In this document: positions 1-11,876 of the stretch, one piece after another | Layout of the letters: every line of letters starts with the position of its first letter | Position numbering within the stretch: position 1 is the stretch's first letter | Assembly (NCBI GenBank): GCA_022793065.1 | Contig: JAAWCE010000073.1 | Span: forward strand, 1 to 64,000 | Length of the DNA stretch: 64,000 nt | DNA from: Lachnospiraceae bacterium | Lineage (GTDB): Bacteria; Bacillota; Clostridia; Lachnospirales; Lachnospiraceae | Direction of reading: 5' to 3' | Position numbers and translations under genes: made by a program | Notes under the pieces: model-generated | Database searches by the model: none | What the model was told of the DNA's origin: nothing | What the model saw: the letters and a program-made list of their open reading frames with translations, nothing else

Positions 1-34
1 GGTTCATATGAGTACAGGTGATAACAAAGAAGTA

Positions 35-57
35 GCAGGTCCGCGGGCCTGCTTTTT
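35..57 (+). terminator. Rho-independent terminator-like hairpin of an upstream gene
   Basis: gcaggtccgcgggcctgc near-palindrome followed by TTTTT. Confidence 0.65.
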
Positions 58-128
58 GCCATTAAATATGACGAGAAACAGTTGTATATAACAAAATAAT
101 TCATTTAAAACTATATGCTGAAATATAT

Positions 129-527
129 ATGGCTGAAAATGAACTTCGTGCATTTATCAGTAAAGTGATGATAGAGCATTTTGGAATTGACTGGAATGAT
201 AGGCCGGAATTTTATAAGCTGGATACAAGTATTAAGGAAAATAGTGCAAATATAAGAAGAAACGTTCCAAGTTTCGATAATATAGATATTAATCTTTATA
301 CAGTAATATTAGAAACACTTATGGACACGGTAAAAGCAGATATTTATTCAGATACTCTGCCAGAGGCATCAGAGATTCAAAGGACAATTAAGGAGAAAGT
401 TTTTGCCACGACACATTTAGATAAAATGCAGTTAGCGTTGGCTTATTTAAAAAATAGGTATGTGAAAAAGTGTAACAGTTCAACCTTCCGGTCAAGCAAT
501 TTACGAATGGTACAATATACGATATAG
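129..527 (+). CDS. Hypothetical protein, possibly a HEPN/Swt1-like fragment next to the RM locus
   Basis: 132-aa ORF in an AT-rich region; the C-terminus looks frameshifted (another frame continues ...FTNGTIYDIDLTTVENKATYEEI*); family guess is weak. Confidence 0.35.
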   Translation: MAENELRAFISKVMIEHFGIDWNDRPEFYKLDTSIKENSANIRRNVPSFDNIDINLYTVILETLMDTVKADIYSDTLPEASEIQRTIKEKVFATTHLDKMQLALAYLKNRYVKKCNSSTFRSSNLRMVQYTI

Positions 528-886
528 ATTTGACGACAGTGGAGAATAAAGCGACTTATGAGGAGATTTAGAGTTATGTGTTGGAGCATAGCAGATTAAA
601 AGTAAGAAATATTTATATTGTAAATATAAAACAAAAATGTAGTATTGTTGAGAGAGAAAACTATAATAAAGCGAAAATAGAAAAGATTAAACAACCACAG
701 TGTCCGCCGGAAAAGGAAACGGTAATTATGGAGGAATTAGAATATTTTAGAATAATTTAATTTTTAAAATTATTATCACATAAACTAATTAAATCCTACA
801 AGGGATATAAAGAAAGTAGAGAAGAAAATTAACAGCTTGATATAAGATTATAGGGTGATTTAATACATAAAAAGCGGAGGTCAGAA

Positions 887-3800
887 ATGCTGGTATTTAA
901 TGAAGATACAAGGGTAAAAATTCCTGCAACAATACAGTTTCTTAGGTTGGGCTACAATTATCAATCGCTGAAGGCAGATGACATTGATATAGATTTTAAT
1001 ACAAAGATTTTTGTAAATAGATTAAAGCCTGCGCTTGAAATCATTAATGGCAGAAAATTTACTTATGATGAGATTAAAGCCATTGTTATAGATATTCATA
1101 ATGTGCTAAAGAATAATGATTTGGGGAAAGAGTTTTATAATTGGCTTATTGACCCAAAGGATAAGGTAAAACTTATTGATTTTGAGGATATAACAAAAAA
1201 CGATTTTGCAGTCGTGGATGAATTGCCGTTTAGCATTGTGGAAGGAACGGAGGAAGGCTCGTTCAGACCGGATATAAATATACTGATTAATGGTATGCCA
1301 CTTGCTTTTCTGGAAGTAAAGAAGCCAAATAATGAGGGTGGGATACAGAAAGAATTTGACAGAATGATAAATAAAAGACTACAGAATCCAGATTACAAAA
1401 AATTTTTTAATTTGATTCAGTTGGTATCTTTTTCTAATAATATGGAATATGAAGAAGATGACGATGCGGAAGATGTAAAGGCGGGCTCATTTTATACAAC
1501 GCCAAATGGAAATAATACCAGCTTTTCGTTTTTCAGAGAGGATAATGAACAATATCATTTAACGTATCCATACAAAGATATTGATGAGGATACAATCAAA
1601 TATGTAATGAAAGATTGCGGTTATAATCCGGACGAAACAGATACATCAGAGTTTGCGGAGAACTTAAAGGCAGGAACACCTTGTAATAGTTTTGTAACTT
1701 CTGTATTTGACAGGGAACGATTCTTATATTTCTTGCAGTATGGGATAATGTTTATAAGCAGCCAGATTCCGGAGAAGCATATTATGCGCTATCCTCAATT
1801 TTTTGCTACTAGAAAAATTATTGAAAGATTAGAAACTGGAGGTAAGGGCGGTATTATATGGCATACACAGGGGTCAGGAAAGACAGCGATAGCTGCTTTT
1901 TCTAATCGCATTATCAGAGATTATTATTCTAAGAAAGACATTAGCACAAGGTTTTTCTTTGTGGTAGACAGGCTTGATTTGCTCACACAAGCTAGTATCG
2001 AGTTTACCAATAGAGGGTTGAATACTGTTAATTGCGAAAATAAGACAAGTTTTAGCAAAGAACTGAATAAACCTCTTTCAACAGATGTTGGTGGTAAGGC
2101 GATTGGTGAAATATGTGTTGTAAATATACAAAAATTTGAAGGGAAGATGCCAGAGGCAAAGAATGATTATAATGCCAGGGTGCAGCGCATTTTTTTTGTT
2201 GACGAAGCGCACAGAAGCTATTCTTCCACAGGGGAATTTTTCAAAAATCTAATGATTTGCGATATGGATGCCGTTTATATTGGACTCACTGGGACACCGT
2301 TACTTTCAAGGAAGGAACGTTCTAATTTGAAGTTTGGCGATTATATACATAAGTATTTTTATGATAAGTCCATTGCTGATGGATATACACTTAGAATTAA
2401 AAAGGAAAATATTGATACTATTGCAAAAACTGAAATTAAAAAGAATCTGGAAATAGAAGATAAACAGCTTGAAGATAAAGATATTTATGAATCGGATGCT
2501 TATGTAAATGCCCTGGGTGCTTTTATAGAAAAGGACTTTGTTAATTTTAGACTCCAGAACACAGATACATCTATAGGCGGGATGATTGTGTGTCGTTCAA
2601 ATCCGCAGGCGAAAAAGGTACATCAATGGTTTAAAGATAACTCCAAGTTAAATACAGGACTTGTTATCACGGATTCAGACGATCCGAAACAGAAGAAAAT
2701 AAATCATAATAATCAGATAGATTTTAGGGAGACCCTTGTTCCTGATATTTTAGTAGTAAATTTTATGCTTACGACAGGATATGATGTGAAACGTCTCAAA
2801 AAAATGTACCTTCTACGAGGCCCACATGCACAGTCGCTTTTACAGACCATTTCAAGAGTAAACAGACCTTATAAATCACCAAATGGAAAGACATATAAAT
2901 ATGGTTATATTGTTGATTTTGTAGATATTGAACAGGAATATGATAAGACAATAGAAGCCTATATAAAGGAATTAGAAGCAGACCTTAATGAAAATGGAGA
3001 AAATGAAGGCTCTCTTTCGGGATTGGTTATTGATAAAGAAGATATTAACAGAAAGTATCATAAGTATGCAGATGAGTTAGAAGATATTATTTCTACGGAT
3101 AATTTGGAAAGGTTTTCAAAACAGCTTACTTTTTATAATAAAGAAACGCTGCTAAAAATTTAAAGACTCTTAAATGGCATCAAAGAATGTCAGACGGAGT
3201 TTATTCTTTCAAGAGCCATGGATTATGCAGCGCAGATTGATTCTGATAAAAATAAAAAACTCTTGAAATCAACACAGGAGAGAATTGATTTTATAAATCT
3301 TTCTCAGAACACTGTTGATATGATGGATGTTATTTCAAATGAAGAAGTAGTGGAGATTTTGTATGAATTTATAAAAGTGAAAATTATCATTATGGACCTC
3401 GGACAGATGACACAGGATAACCCTAAGTTCCAGAGATTCTCAAAAGTTGTCAGGGATATACAAAATGAGATAAAGAAGAACAAAAATAAGGGTGATATTA
3501 AAATCAGAAAGCTGGATGAATTATTGCAGAAGATTTTCAATGATTTATCTATTTCAGATTTCAATGATTTGGATTCTATCACTGATGAACTGTTAGAGGC
3601 TCTGCAAAGGGCAAGAAATATTAATTATGAAAATGAAAGGTTATCAAAAATTTATGGTGGAAATTATGCTTTTGTGAAAACCTATCAGGATGCCATAGAA
3701 ATATATCCTGCTGATAAATCAGAGATTGAGCGTACCTTGGTTATCATATTTAAGGAAATAAGAGATGCCTTAGATAAAGAGATAGTAACAATTCAGGGAA

Positions 3801-3934
3801 GAAAGAATTTTGTTGACTCCATAAAATCAAAAGCAACAAAGATTCTTTTGAAAGAAAAATTGTATGGAAAAATAAAAGGATTCTATGTACAGTTGCTGAA
3901 TGATTTATATACAAATATACAATTATTCAAATAA
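887..3934 (+). pseudogene. hsdR: Type I restriction endonuclease subunit R, interrupted by an in-frame TAA
   Basis: Helicase motifs GGIIWHTQGSGKT, FFVDEAHRS, GLTGTPL; ORFs 887..3163 and 3218..3934 share one frame, separated by a single TAA at 3161-3163 with sensible sequence (RLLNGIKECQTEFILSRA) between. Confidence 0.85.
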
Positions 3935-3945
3935 GGAGAATTAAA

Positions 3946-5621
3946 ATGACGGATATTTTTACGTTAGAGAACAAAATAAAACAGATGATTGATGAAATGA
4001 AGGGACTTTGTCAAACTAATGGGTTGTCAAATCAGGCAAGTGAAGAAGTGGTAATTACTTCTGTATTTCTCTACAAGTTTCTAAATGATAAATTTATGGC
4101 AAATATGAAAGATTTTGCAAACGATATGGATATGAGTACAGAAAAAGTTTTGCAAGATGAAGATATGCTGGCTGGATTTTATGATACATATCCACAGGAT
4201 GTGGCTTTTAAGTATGAAGATACAATTGAGTGTTTGATTAATAAAGTTGGGAGCAGCGATTTTTATAAGCTTTTTGATGATGCATTGGAGAGGATATCGA
4301 ATTATACAGAAAATGAAGAATTTAGCATTGATACGGCGGATGGCGGAAGGAAGCCACTGTTTACCAGAGTGACAGAGAATGTAGAAGCGTCAAAGCGAAA
4401 TAATTTTGCTAAGAATATTTTTGGAATTATCAGTCAGGACAAATTTGATTTTGGAGAGGCATTTAAAAATAATTTCGATTTTTACAGTGCAATTTTTGAG
4501 CATTTGATTAAAGATTACAATGTTGCCAGTGGTGTATATGCGGAATATTTTACACCGCAGGCTATTTCTGCTATTATAGCAAAGATTTTAGTAGAGATGT
4601 CCCCTGTAGAAGATAAAATATATGATGTGTATGATCCATCCGCAGGTTCCGGTTCGTTGGTGCTTCATCTTGCAAATGCTTTAGGAAAGGGAAGTTTTGG
4701 AGATAGGGCGCAAGTGTATACACAGGATATTTCTGGAAAATCATCCAGGTTTCTTAGAACCAATATGCTGCTGAATGGTCTTACAAATAGTTTGGACAAT
4801 ATCATTGAAGGAGACACTCTGGAAACACCGGCAAATTATAAAGCGGCTCATGACCCAAGTTCCGGAGTAAAGCAGTTTGACTATATTACATCTAATCCCC
4901 CATTTAAAATGGATTTTTCTTCTACCAGAAATATGATTGAACAGAAGTGGGAGAATTCAGAACTTAGGGACGGAATTAAAAGATTTTTGCAGGAGTTCCT
5001 AAAATCCCAAATAAGAAAAAAGAATCAATGGGAGTATATTTGTGCTTTATCCAACATATTCTCTGGAGTTTAAAAGAAGATGGAAAAGCAGCTATTGTTG
5101 TGCCAACAGGTTTTATTACGGCACAATCAGGAATTGAAAAAACGGTGCGGCAGACGATTGTTGATAAACATTGGTTGAAGGGCGTTATTTCCATGCCGTC
5201 TAATATCTTTGCAAATACAGGGACAAACGTATCTGTTCTATTTATAGACAAGTCAAACCAAGATGGGAAAATTATGCTCATAGATGCGTCTAAGTTAGGA
5301 GAAAAAAGAAAAGAGGGAAAGAATCAGAAAACAGTTTTACGTCCTGATGAAGTAATGAAGATAGAAGATACATTTATTAATCAGGACGTAATTGAAGACT
5401 TTAGCGTTTCCGTTACATATGAACAGATTGCAGAGAAAAATTACTCTTTATCAGCAGGGCAGTATTTTGAAGTGAGAATTGAGTTTGTGGAACTGTCGCA
5501 AGAGGCATTTGAACAAAGAATGACAGCATATGCTGATAGGTTAGGAAAGTTGTTTGCTGAGGGAAAATCTTTGGAAGATGAAATAAAACAGAGATTGGGG
5601 GAGTTGAAGTATGAAGATTAA
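3946..5621 (+). pseudogene. hsdM: Type I restriction-modification DNA methyltransferase subunit M, frameshifted
   Basis: SAM motif DPSAGSGSLVL and N6-adenine MTase NPPF; frame changes at a 5-T run (4984-4988), after which the other frame reads IFAGVPKIPNKKKESMGVYLCFIQHIL. Confidence 0.87.
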
Positions 5622-6884
5622 AGATATTGGCAAGGTAATCACAGGAAAAACTCCCAGTACTAAAAATATAGAGTATTTTGAAGGGGGCATTAATTTTATA
5701 ACTCCTGAGGATATTTCCAAGGGATATATTATAAAAGTAACAAATAGGCATATATCTGAAAAAGGGTACAACAGTATAAAATCAAATACTTTGGATGGTA
5801 TCAGTGTGTTGGTTGGATGTATTGGATCTGATATGGGAAATGTTGCAATTTCAGTGGGGAAGTGTGCAAGTAATCAACAAATTAACGCGATTACAGATAT
5901 TGTAGCTACATGGAATCCTTTTTTTATTTATTATTATTTATCGAAAAAGAAGAAATATTTTCAGCAGATAGCAGGAACAACGACAACGCCAATTTTACCA
6001 AAAAGTGTTTTTGAAGAAATAAATATTCCTTATATTAGAAAAGAAGTACAGGATAAAATAGCCAATATTTTGAAATCCTTTGATGATAAAATAGTAAATA
6101 ACAATATGGTAATTGAAGAATTGGAATCTATGGCAAAAACCATTTATGACTATTGGTTTTTACAGTATGAGTTTCCAAATGAAGAAGGGAAACCTTATAA
6201 GTCTTCTGGTGGGAAAATGGTTTGGAATGAAGAATTGAAAAGAGAGATACCAGAGGGATGGAAAGTGGATCTTTTGGGCCATTTATTCACATCAAGTAGA
6301 GGAATATCTTATAATTCAAAAAACATTGAGGGTAATGGTGTTCCGATGATAAATTTAGCTTCATTTAATACGGATGGAAGCTATAAAGAAGAAGCTATAA
6401 AGAAGAAGGTATAAAAGTATATTCAGGAGAATATTCGGAAGAAAAAGTAGTAAAACCATTTAATTTATTGATGTGTAATACACAGCAAACGGCGATAGAC
6501 TATAAAAAGGATATTATTGGGAAAGCATTTTTAGTTCCAGATATATTTGAAGGGGATATTGTCACTTCACATCACGTTACGACAATACAAGTAAAAAAAG
6601 ATAATGTGAAATATTTTCTCCATAGGCTTTTTAATACAGATTACTTTCATAAATATGCAGCGGGTTTTACTAATGGTACAAATATTTTGGGATTGATTTT
6701 TAGCGGTATTGAAAAGTATAGATTGGAAATACCAGATGATGCAGTGTTAGAAAAATTTGCAGATTTAATGTTAGATATAGAAATGAAAAAAAGTAAAATT
6801 ATCAAAGAAAATCAAGAACTTATTTCTCTTAGAGATTTTCTACTTCCACTTTTAATGAATGGGCAGGTTGGGTTTAAAGAGTGA
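5611..6884 (+). pseudogene. hsdS: Type I restriction-modification specificity subunit S, frameshifted by a 14-bp tandem duplication
   Basis: Two TRD-like halves with conserved helix (VQDKIANILKSFDDKI...LESMAKTIYDYWFLQYEFP); order hsdR-hsdM-hsdS; removing one 14-bp unit restores a continuous frame. Confidence 0.85.
6377..6408 (+). repeat. 14-bp tandem repeat inside hsdS (about 2.3 copies)
   Basis: ctataaagaagaag ctataaagaagaag at 6381-6394 and 6395-6408. Confidence 0.95.
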
Positions 6885-7653
6885 TTATAAGGAGAACTGG
6901 ATGATTATGAGCAGATAACAAAATTATGTTGCATTTCGTAAAAGGTTGAAGTCATAAACACTATTATGAATTTGCAAGACATGGGAATGTCAAAGAAATA
7001 TTTGTTTTTTGAATGTCTTCAAAAGAATTTAACGGCTTACATTCTTGTGTACATTAAGATTAGAAATATAAGCGATATAATTATTGAAGAAATTCTCAAC
7101 TGTAAATTCCTATTTGATAAAAATGGAAGTGAAGAGGTAGAAACAAGCTATAAGGCTTTTTAGCATATGGGTTGTCTTTCACAGACTGCCAATTTGGAGT
7201 CTCAAAAAATTTAGGTTAGAGGTAACGGACTATGGTGTACAACAAATCCAGTGAAGAAAGAAAATAGCATAGATGGAAAGTCGCAGAGGATGTGGTACTA
7301 CCCGAAGTGAAAATGGTTGAAAAAAAATTGGGGATAACATTGAAAATGTAGTGATGTATCAAGAGTAGTATCAGTAAGATAAGCTCATCTGCTGGATCAT
7401 TGTAACAGATGTGGATATATTGGTAGAAGAGAAAGCTAAAAAAGATGGAACAGAAACGAAAGAATTATGCAGGATAGTGTCTGGAGGAGCAGAAGATAAT
7501 AGATGATAGACATAGTTTAATAAAATGGGCGTAATGGGTTATTATAGTTTACATAGATTAAAGTTATGATGGATAAGAAAAAACGAGAAAACCACAGGCC
7601 TTATTTGTTTAAAAATTGCTTTATAATTTAAAGAATAGCAGGAGGAAATAGAA

Positions 7654-8547
7654 ATGTACGACATAATTATTATTGGCGGGGGACCGGCGGGGATTAGCGC
7701 GGCTATTTATGGGAAAAGCAGAGGGAAAAAAGTTTTGGTATTAGAAAAGAAAAAGGTGGGAGGCTTGATTGGAGCGGTATCTACGGTTACCCACTATACG
7801 GCGATTGTGCAGGAAGAATCCGGCGATACCTTTGCTGAACGAATGAAAGAGCAGGCTCTTAGGGCCGGTGTGGAAATTCGTTATGAAAATGTGACGGAGA
7901 CAAAACTTACTGGCGAAATAAAGAAGGTGGTAACAGAGAAAGGAAGTTATGAATCTAAAACTTTAATTTTAGCAAATGGCGGTTCTGGCCGTATGCTGGG
8001 TATTCCTGGAGAAAACCTGAAAGGCGTCAGGTTAAATGCACCCAAAGATGGTTTGAATTATAAAGGAAAGAATGTTTATGTCATCGGCGGAGCAGATGGA
8101 GCAGTAAAGGAAGCGCTTTATCTGGCACAAATAGCAGGAAAAGTGACGATTGTATGTGTGGAAGATGAACTTGTTTGTATACAAGAATTCAAAGACAAAG
8201 TAGTTACTTTTGATAATATCGAGGTCATGCCACATGCAAGTCTTACTGCAGTATATGGCAGCGAAGCGGTGGAAGAGCTTGAATTTACAGATAACAAAAC
8301 AGGAAAGAAACAAATTGTGAAAGATTCAGAGTGTGGAGTATTTGTATATGTAGGAATTGTTCCCAATACGCAGATGTACACAGAATTAAAGTTAAATGGG
8401 GGTTATATTCCCGTTGATAATTCCATGCAGACGGAAATTTCAGGAGTATTTGCCGCAGGAGATATCTGTGTGAAAAAAGTGAGACAGGTGGCTACGGCAG
8501 TTGCAGACGGTGCTATCGCAGGTATCCAGGCAGCAGCATTGTGTTGA
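7654..8547 (+). CDS. NAD(P)/FAD-dependent oxidoreductase, thioredoxin-reductase-like without the CxxC
   Basis: N-terminal GGGPAGISAAIYG, second Rossmann GGADGAVKEALYLA, C-terminal GVFAAGD; the usual CATC position reads NAPK. Confidence 0.85.
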   Translation: MYDIIIIGGGPAGISAAIYGKSRGKKVLVLEKKKVGGLIGAVSTVTHYTAIVQEESGDTFAERMKEQALRAGVEIRYENVTETKLTGEIKKVVTEKGSYESKTLILANGGSGRMLGIPGENLKGVRLNAPKDGLNYKGKNVYVIGGADGAVKEALYLAQIAGKVTIVCVEDELVCIQEFKDKVVTFDNIEVMPHASLTAVYGSEAVEELEFTDNKTGKKQIVKDSECGVFVYVGIVPNTQMYTELKLNGGYIPVDNSMQTEISGVFAAGDICVKKVRQVATAVADGAIAGIQAAALC

Positions 8548-8628
8548 ATTTTATTATGATACTGAATAATGTCTGAAATGTATATCGGATTTGTCATTGG
8601 CGAAAAGAGGAAGAAAGCAGGGGAAATC

Positions 8629-9205
8629 ATGTCGGACAGCCGTTTGTTTAAAATTGTATATCATCTTTTAGAGAAGGGACATGCCACTGCGCCCGAATTG
8701 GCAGATAAATTTGAGGTTACGCCGAGAACCATATATTGAGATGTGGAAGCCTTAAGCGGCGCAGGTATTCCTATTTATGCAGAGTCGGGAAGAAATGGTG
8801 GTATATATTTATTGCACCATTTTGTTTTGGAGAGAGCGCTATTGCCTGAAAGTGAAAGGCAGGATGTATTGACGGCAGTGCAAGGTTTTTCTCCAGACAT
8901 TTTCCCGGATCGTTCTCTTATTTGCGAAAGAAATTGCGTATCGTGTGTATGATGAATTTAACATAACACAGATTCAGTGTCAGGAGAATGGGGATTTAAT
9001 TGTGTCCGCAGATATGCCTGTTGACACATGGCTTACCGGGTATTTGCTTTCATTGGGAGCACAGGTTAAAATTATGGAACCAAGGTATTTGAGAGAGGTT
9101 TTAGCGGGGCAGGCAGAGGAAATTTATAAAAAAATAAAACTTGACAAAGGATGTCAAGGTATGTGTGTTATTGTCCCTTTTAAGGAAAGTGTTGCTGGGA
9201 TATAA
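8629..9205 (+). pseudogene. HTH/WYL-domain (YafY-type) transcriptional regulator remnant
   Basis: MSDSRLFKIVYHLLEKGHATAPELADKFEVTPRTIY*DVEALSGAGIPIYAESGRNGGIYLL with in-frame TGA at 8737-8739; C-terminal WYL-like tail in another frame. Confidence 0.75.
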
Positions 9206-9295
9206 CTTCGGCAGTTTCTACAAAAGCACATTGATATAACAGAAACTATACGCTATAATCAATTCGACAAATAGAAATTTAAGGAGGGCAATAAT

Positions 9296-9658
9296 ATGCA
9301 GGAAGCTATATTGAAGATACAAAAAATAGGAGCGCCGCCAGAGGGCTTTGAAGATGGTGGATGTCTGGAAGATGAAGCTTTTCCCTCAGATGAACTCTGC
9401 GATTTGTGGGACGAATATCAAGATGCGGCAGATTCAATCACTCGGCCAGTTACATGGGAAGAGGCAGAAATCCTGATAAAATGTTGTCCCACAGACCATA
9501 TGGCCGGAATTGAATGGACAGTTTTGCATTGTATTGAGAGTGTATTTGCCCCTGAAGCGATAGAGGACTTCCAAAGCCTGATCGAGAAATGCAATTCGGA
9601 CATGATGAAAAATATGCTGCTGGAACGGCTTCAGAATTATCGCAATGGAAGGGAGTAA
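9296..9658 (+). CDS. Hypothetical acidic protein
   Basis: 120-aa ORF with good RBS (aaggagggcaataatATG). Confidence 0.55.
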   Translation: MQEAILKIQKIGAPPEGFEDGGCLEDEAFPSDELCDLWDEYQDAADSITRPVTWEEAEILIKCCPTDHMAGIEWTVLHCIESVFAPEAIEDFQSLIEKCNSDMMKNMLLERLQNYRNGRE

Positions 9659-10010
9659 CAACTTACAGTTTATCGGACAGTTATCCATCAACAGGGGTTT
9701 GCTCACTTTGGATATTTTGACGCGCGGTCTGGCGAAGCGGCTTTTGGCAACACCAATCTGAAAAGGGATGTGTTATATTAAATACCATAGTAAGACAGCA
9801 AAATATAAGCATTTATGGATGCCGTTTTCGGCGGCAAATGTAATGAATGAGAAAATGGAGGCAAGAAAATGAACGAGATGAATCAGAAATAATAATTGCT
9901 GTATGCTTAGAGGCAAAGGAAATGCTTGAAACGATCCAGTCATTATAATTGGGCTATAAAAAAGCTGAAAGCACATATTAAAAATTGTAAGGGAAAATTA
10001 ACGATTACCT

Positions 10011-10043
10011 GTCCCAGGCATTCCATTGGGGATTGCCTGGGAC
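10011..10043. other. Perfect 10-bp inverted repeat / hairpin
   Basis: gtcccaggca - 13 nt - tgcctgggac. Confidence 0.7.
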
Positions 10044-10095
10044 ATTTTGTGGATAAGCATATGCCTTCCATGGGATGGATGTGGATAATGCAGCA

Positions 10096-10383
10096 TCAGG
10101 AAATACCAGAGTGAATCATCATTCCTAAGAACGCTGCCCCAGCAATGCCATAAAGGCTGTTTACAACCAGGCATACTTTCATTAAATTATTTTGAACCTT
10201 TCCCTTTACATAAAATAGAATCGTAAACACACCACTTAATATCATAAAAACTGCATAGCAGGCAATTATAATCTCCCCAGCGGGTGATTTCAACGCCCAG
10301 TCAAATGAGCGGAGGGGAAGAATGGTCCATGGGATGAAAAGCATAAGAATACTTACAAAGGTTGATATTTTGTTTTTTATCAT
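10096..10383 (-). CDS. Small integral membrane protein in the lantibiotic-protection ABC operon
   Basis: 95 aa, three hydrophobic stretches, 3 nt downstream of the permease gene. Confidence 0.65.
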   Translation of the reverse strand: MIKNKISTFVSILMLFIPWTILPLRSFDWALKSPAGEIIIACYAVFMILSGVFTILFYVKGKVQNNLMKVCLVVNSLYGIAGAAFLGMMIHSGIS

Positions 10384-10386
10384 AAT

Positions 10387-11157
10387 TTATCTCCTTTCAG
10401 TCTGCCCAAAACGGATGCAGGAAATACCAAAACATATCATAGTAATCAGAAAAGCAATAGGTATCCAGGGGATCAATTCCACTTGTGCTGTGTTAAGCCT
10501 GGCGGCAAGCTTTCCATATTCGGCTGTGATTACAAAGAATGGGTAGGACATGGGATAAGCAAACCACAGTTTTGTGTTAATCATTAATACCGAAGGTACA
10601 ATGGATGCCAGGCCGATACAGACGGAGAAAATAGGGGTCTGAATACATACGGACAACATCCAGAAGAAAGCAATCATAGGTATGGCGGATAAAAACAACA
10701 AGCCAATTTCTTTCACAACAAATATGGGGGGCAAAATAAAATTGTAGTCCTGTGCTGCAGAACAGATTGCGGCGCTGATGTAATACATACATGCCATCAT
10801 GATAATCTGTGTGATTGCCAGCACAAGCAACACGATAAACTTTGCCAAACAGAGTGCTGCCCTCTGAATGGGCAAAGCAAGCATTTTTAAAATACCTTTA
10901 TTTGACCTTTCCGTTTGGCTCAAGAGAACGGTCCCGACCACCATACTTGCAGGGAACATAAACCATGACATTCCCATAAAACCCTGAATAAAGAAGTTAT
11001 GTTCCGGGGAAATGCCCTCCGCTTCCATATGAAAGTTTAATTGTACATTCAGAATGGACGGTATCCACAGGATAACGGTTGCCGCAAGCAAAATAAAAAG
11101 TATTTTAGATCGTTTTAGCTTCCGAAACTCAACGCTCACAAGGGATATGAAATTCAT
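10387..11157 (-). CDS. Lantibiotic-protection-type ABC transporter permease (MutG/BcrB-like)
   Basis: Six-TM profile, SVEFRKLKRSKILFILL start, tandem with a second permease and ATPase. Confidence 0.8.
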   Translation of the reverse strand: MNFISLVSVEFRKLKRSKILFILLAATVILWIPSILNVQLNFHMEAEGISPEHNFFIQGFMGMSWFMFPASMVVGTVLLSQTERSNKGILKMLALPIQRAALCLAKFIVLLVLAITQIIMMACMYYISAAICSAAQDYNFILPPIFVVKEIGLLFLSAIPMIAFFWMLSVCIQTPIFSVCIGLASIVPSVLMINTKLWFAYPMSYPFFVITAEYGKLAARLNTAQVELIPWIPIAFLITMICFGISCIRFGQTERR

Positions 11158-11876
11158 GCACCCCACCTCCTTACACGTATCAATATTAGTTCTGCCAGGC
11201 CCAAAACTATCAGTTCTGCGGCAGTTGCGCAGACAAACCTCATACTCCATGTCATATCGGCGTTCATAAATATCTGAAACGGCGCTGCAAAAGGAAATAG
11301 TGAAAGAATAAAGTTATTTGGGGGCAGCATGGTTGCAGTAAAGACAAAGATAACGCCCATGCCCAGCGATATCCACATATTCTTGCAGCTTTGCGAAATA
11401 AGGAGCGACAGCACAATACAGGGCAGCATCAGCCAGAAGGCATATGCAAAACTTTTGCATAGTTCACTCCAAAAGGTATTTTGAATTTCAAACCATTTAT
11501 AAGCACAGAATGTTATTGCTCCGGCTTCTATTGCTAACATAAGGGTGCTCATGAAAATGGTCAGGATTGCCTTCCCAAAGAAGACGGAGCTTTCCCGTAC
11601 AGGGAGAGACTTTATCTTCTGTATGGCATTGTCGGCATATTCTGTATGATATAGAAGACAGGTTCCGGCAACAATAAACAATACATTTAACATTGCCATC
11701 ATCTGCCAGTTGGCATCCAGCAAAATTTGAATGGGATTTCCCGACACTACAACATACGTTTTCCAGCGAATGGTCATATTGAGTACCGGCACGGCTGCGG
11801 CTAAGATACCGCCGCATAAAAGCGCGGGGAAAAAACCGGTTCGTTTCAACTTAATACATTCCAGGGAAATGCTCAT
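11154..11876 (-). CDS. Lantibiotic-protection-type ABC transporter permease (MutE-like)
   Basis: MSISLECIKLKRTGFFPALLCGGILAAAVPVLNM start typical of this family; overlaps its neighbours by 4 nt. Confidence 0.8.
   Translation of the reverse strand: MSISLECIKLKRTGFFPALLCGGILAAAVPVLNMTIRWKTYVVVSGNPIQILLDANWQMMAMLNVLFIVAGTCLLYHTEYADNAIQKIKSLPVRESSVFFGKAILTIFMSTLMLAIEAGAITFCAYKWFEIQNTFWSELCKSFAYAFWLMLPCIVLSLLISQSCKNMWISLGMGVIFVFTATMLPPNNFILSLFPFAAPFQIFMNADMTWSMRFVCATAAELIVLGLAELILIRVRRWGA

Noticed and set aside
6966-7163. 65-aa ORF and surrounding AT-rich sequence after hsdS
   Set aside because: No RBS or motif; region 6900-7640 looks like decayed sequence without a supportable gene
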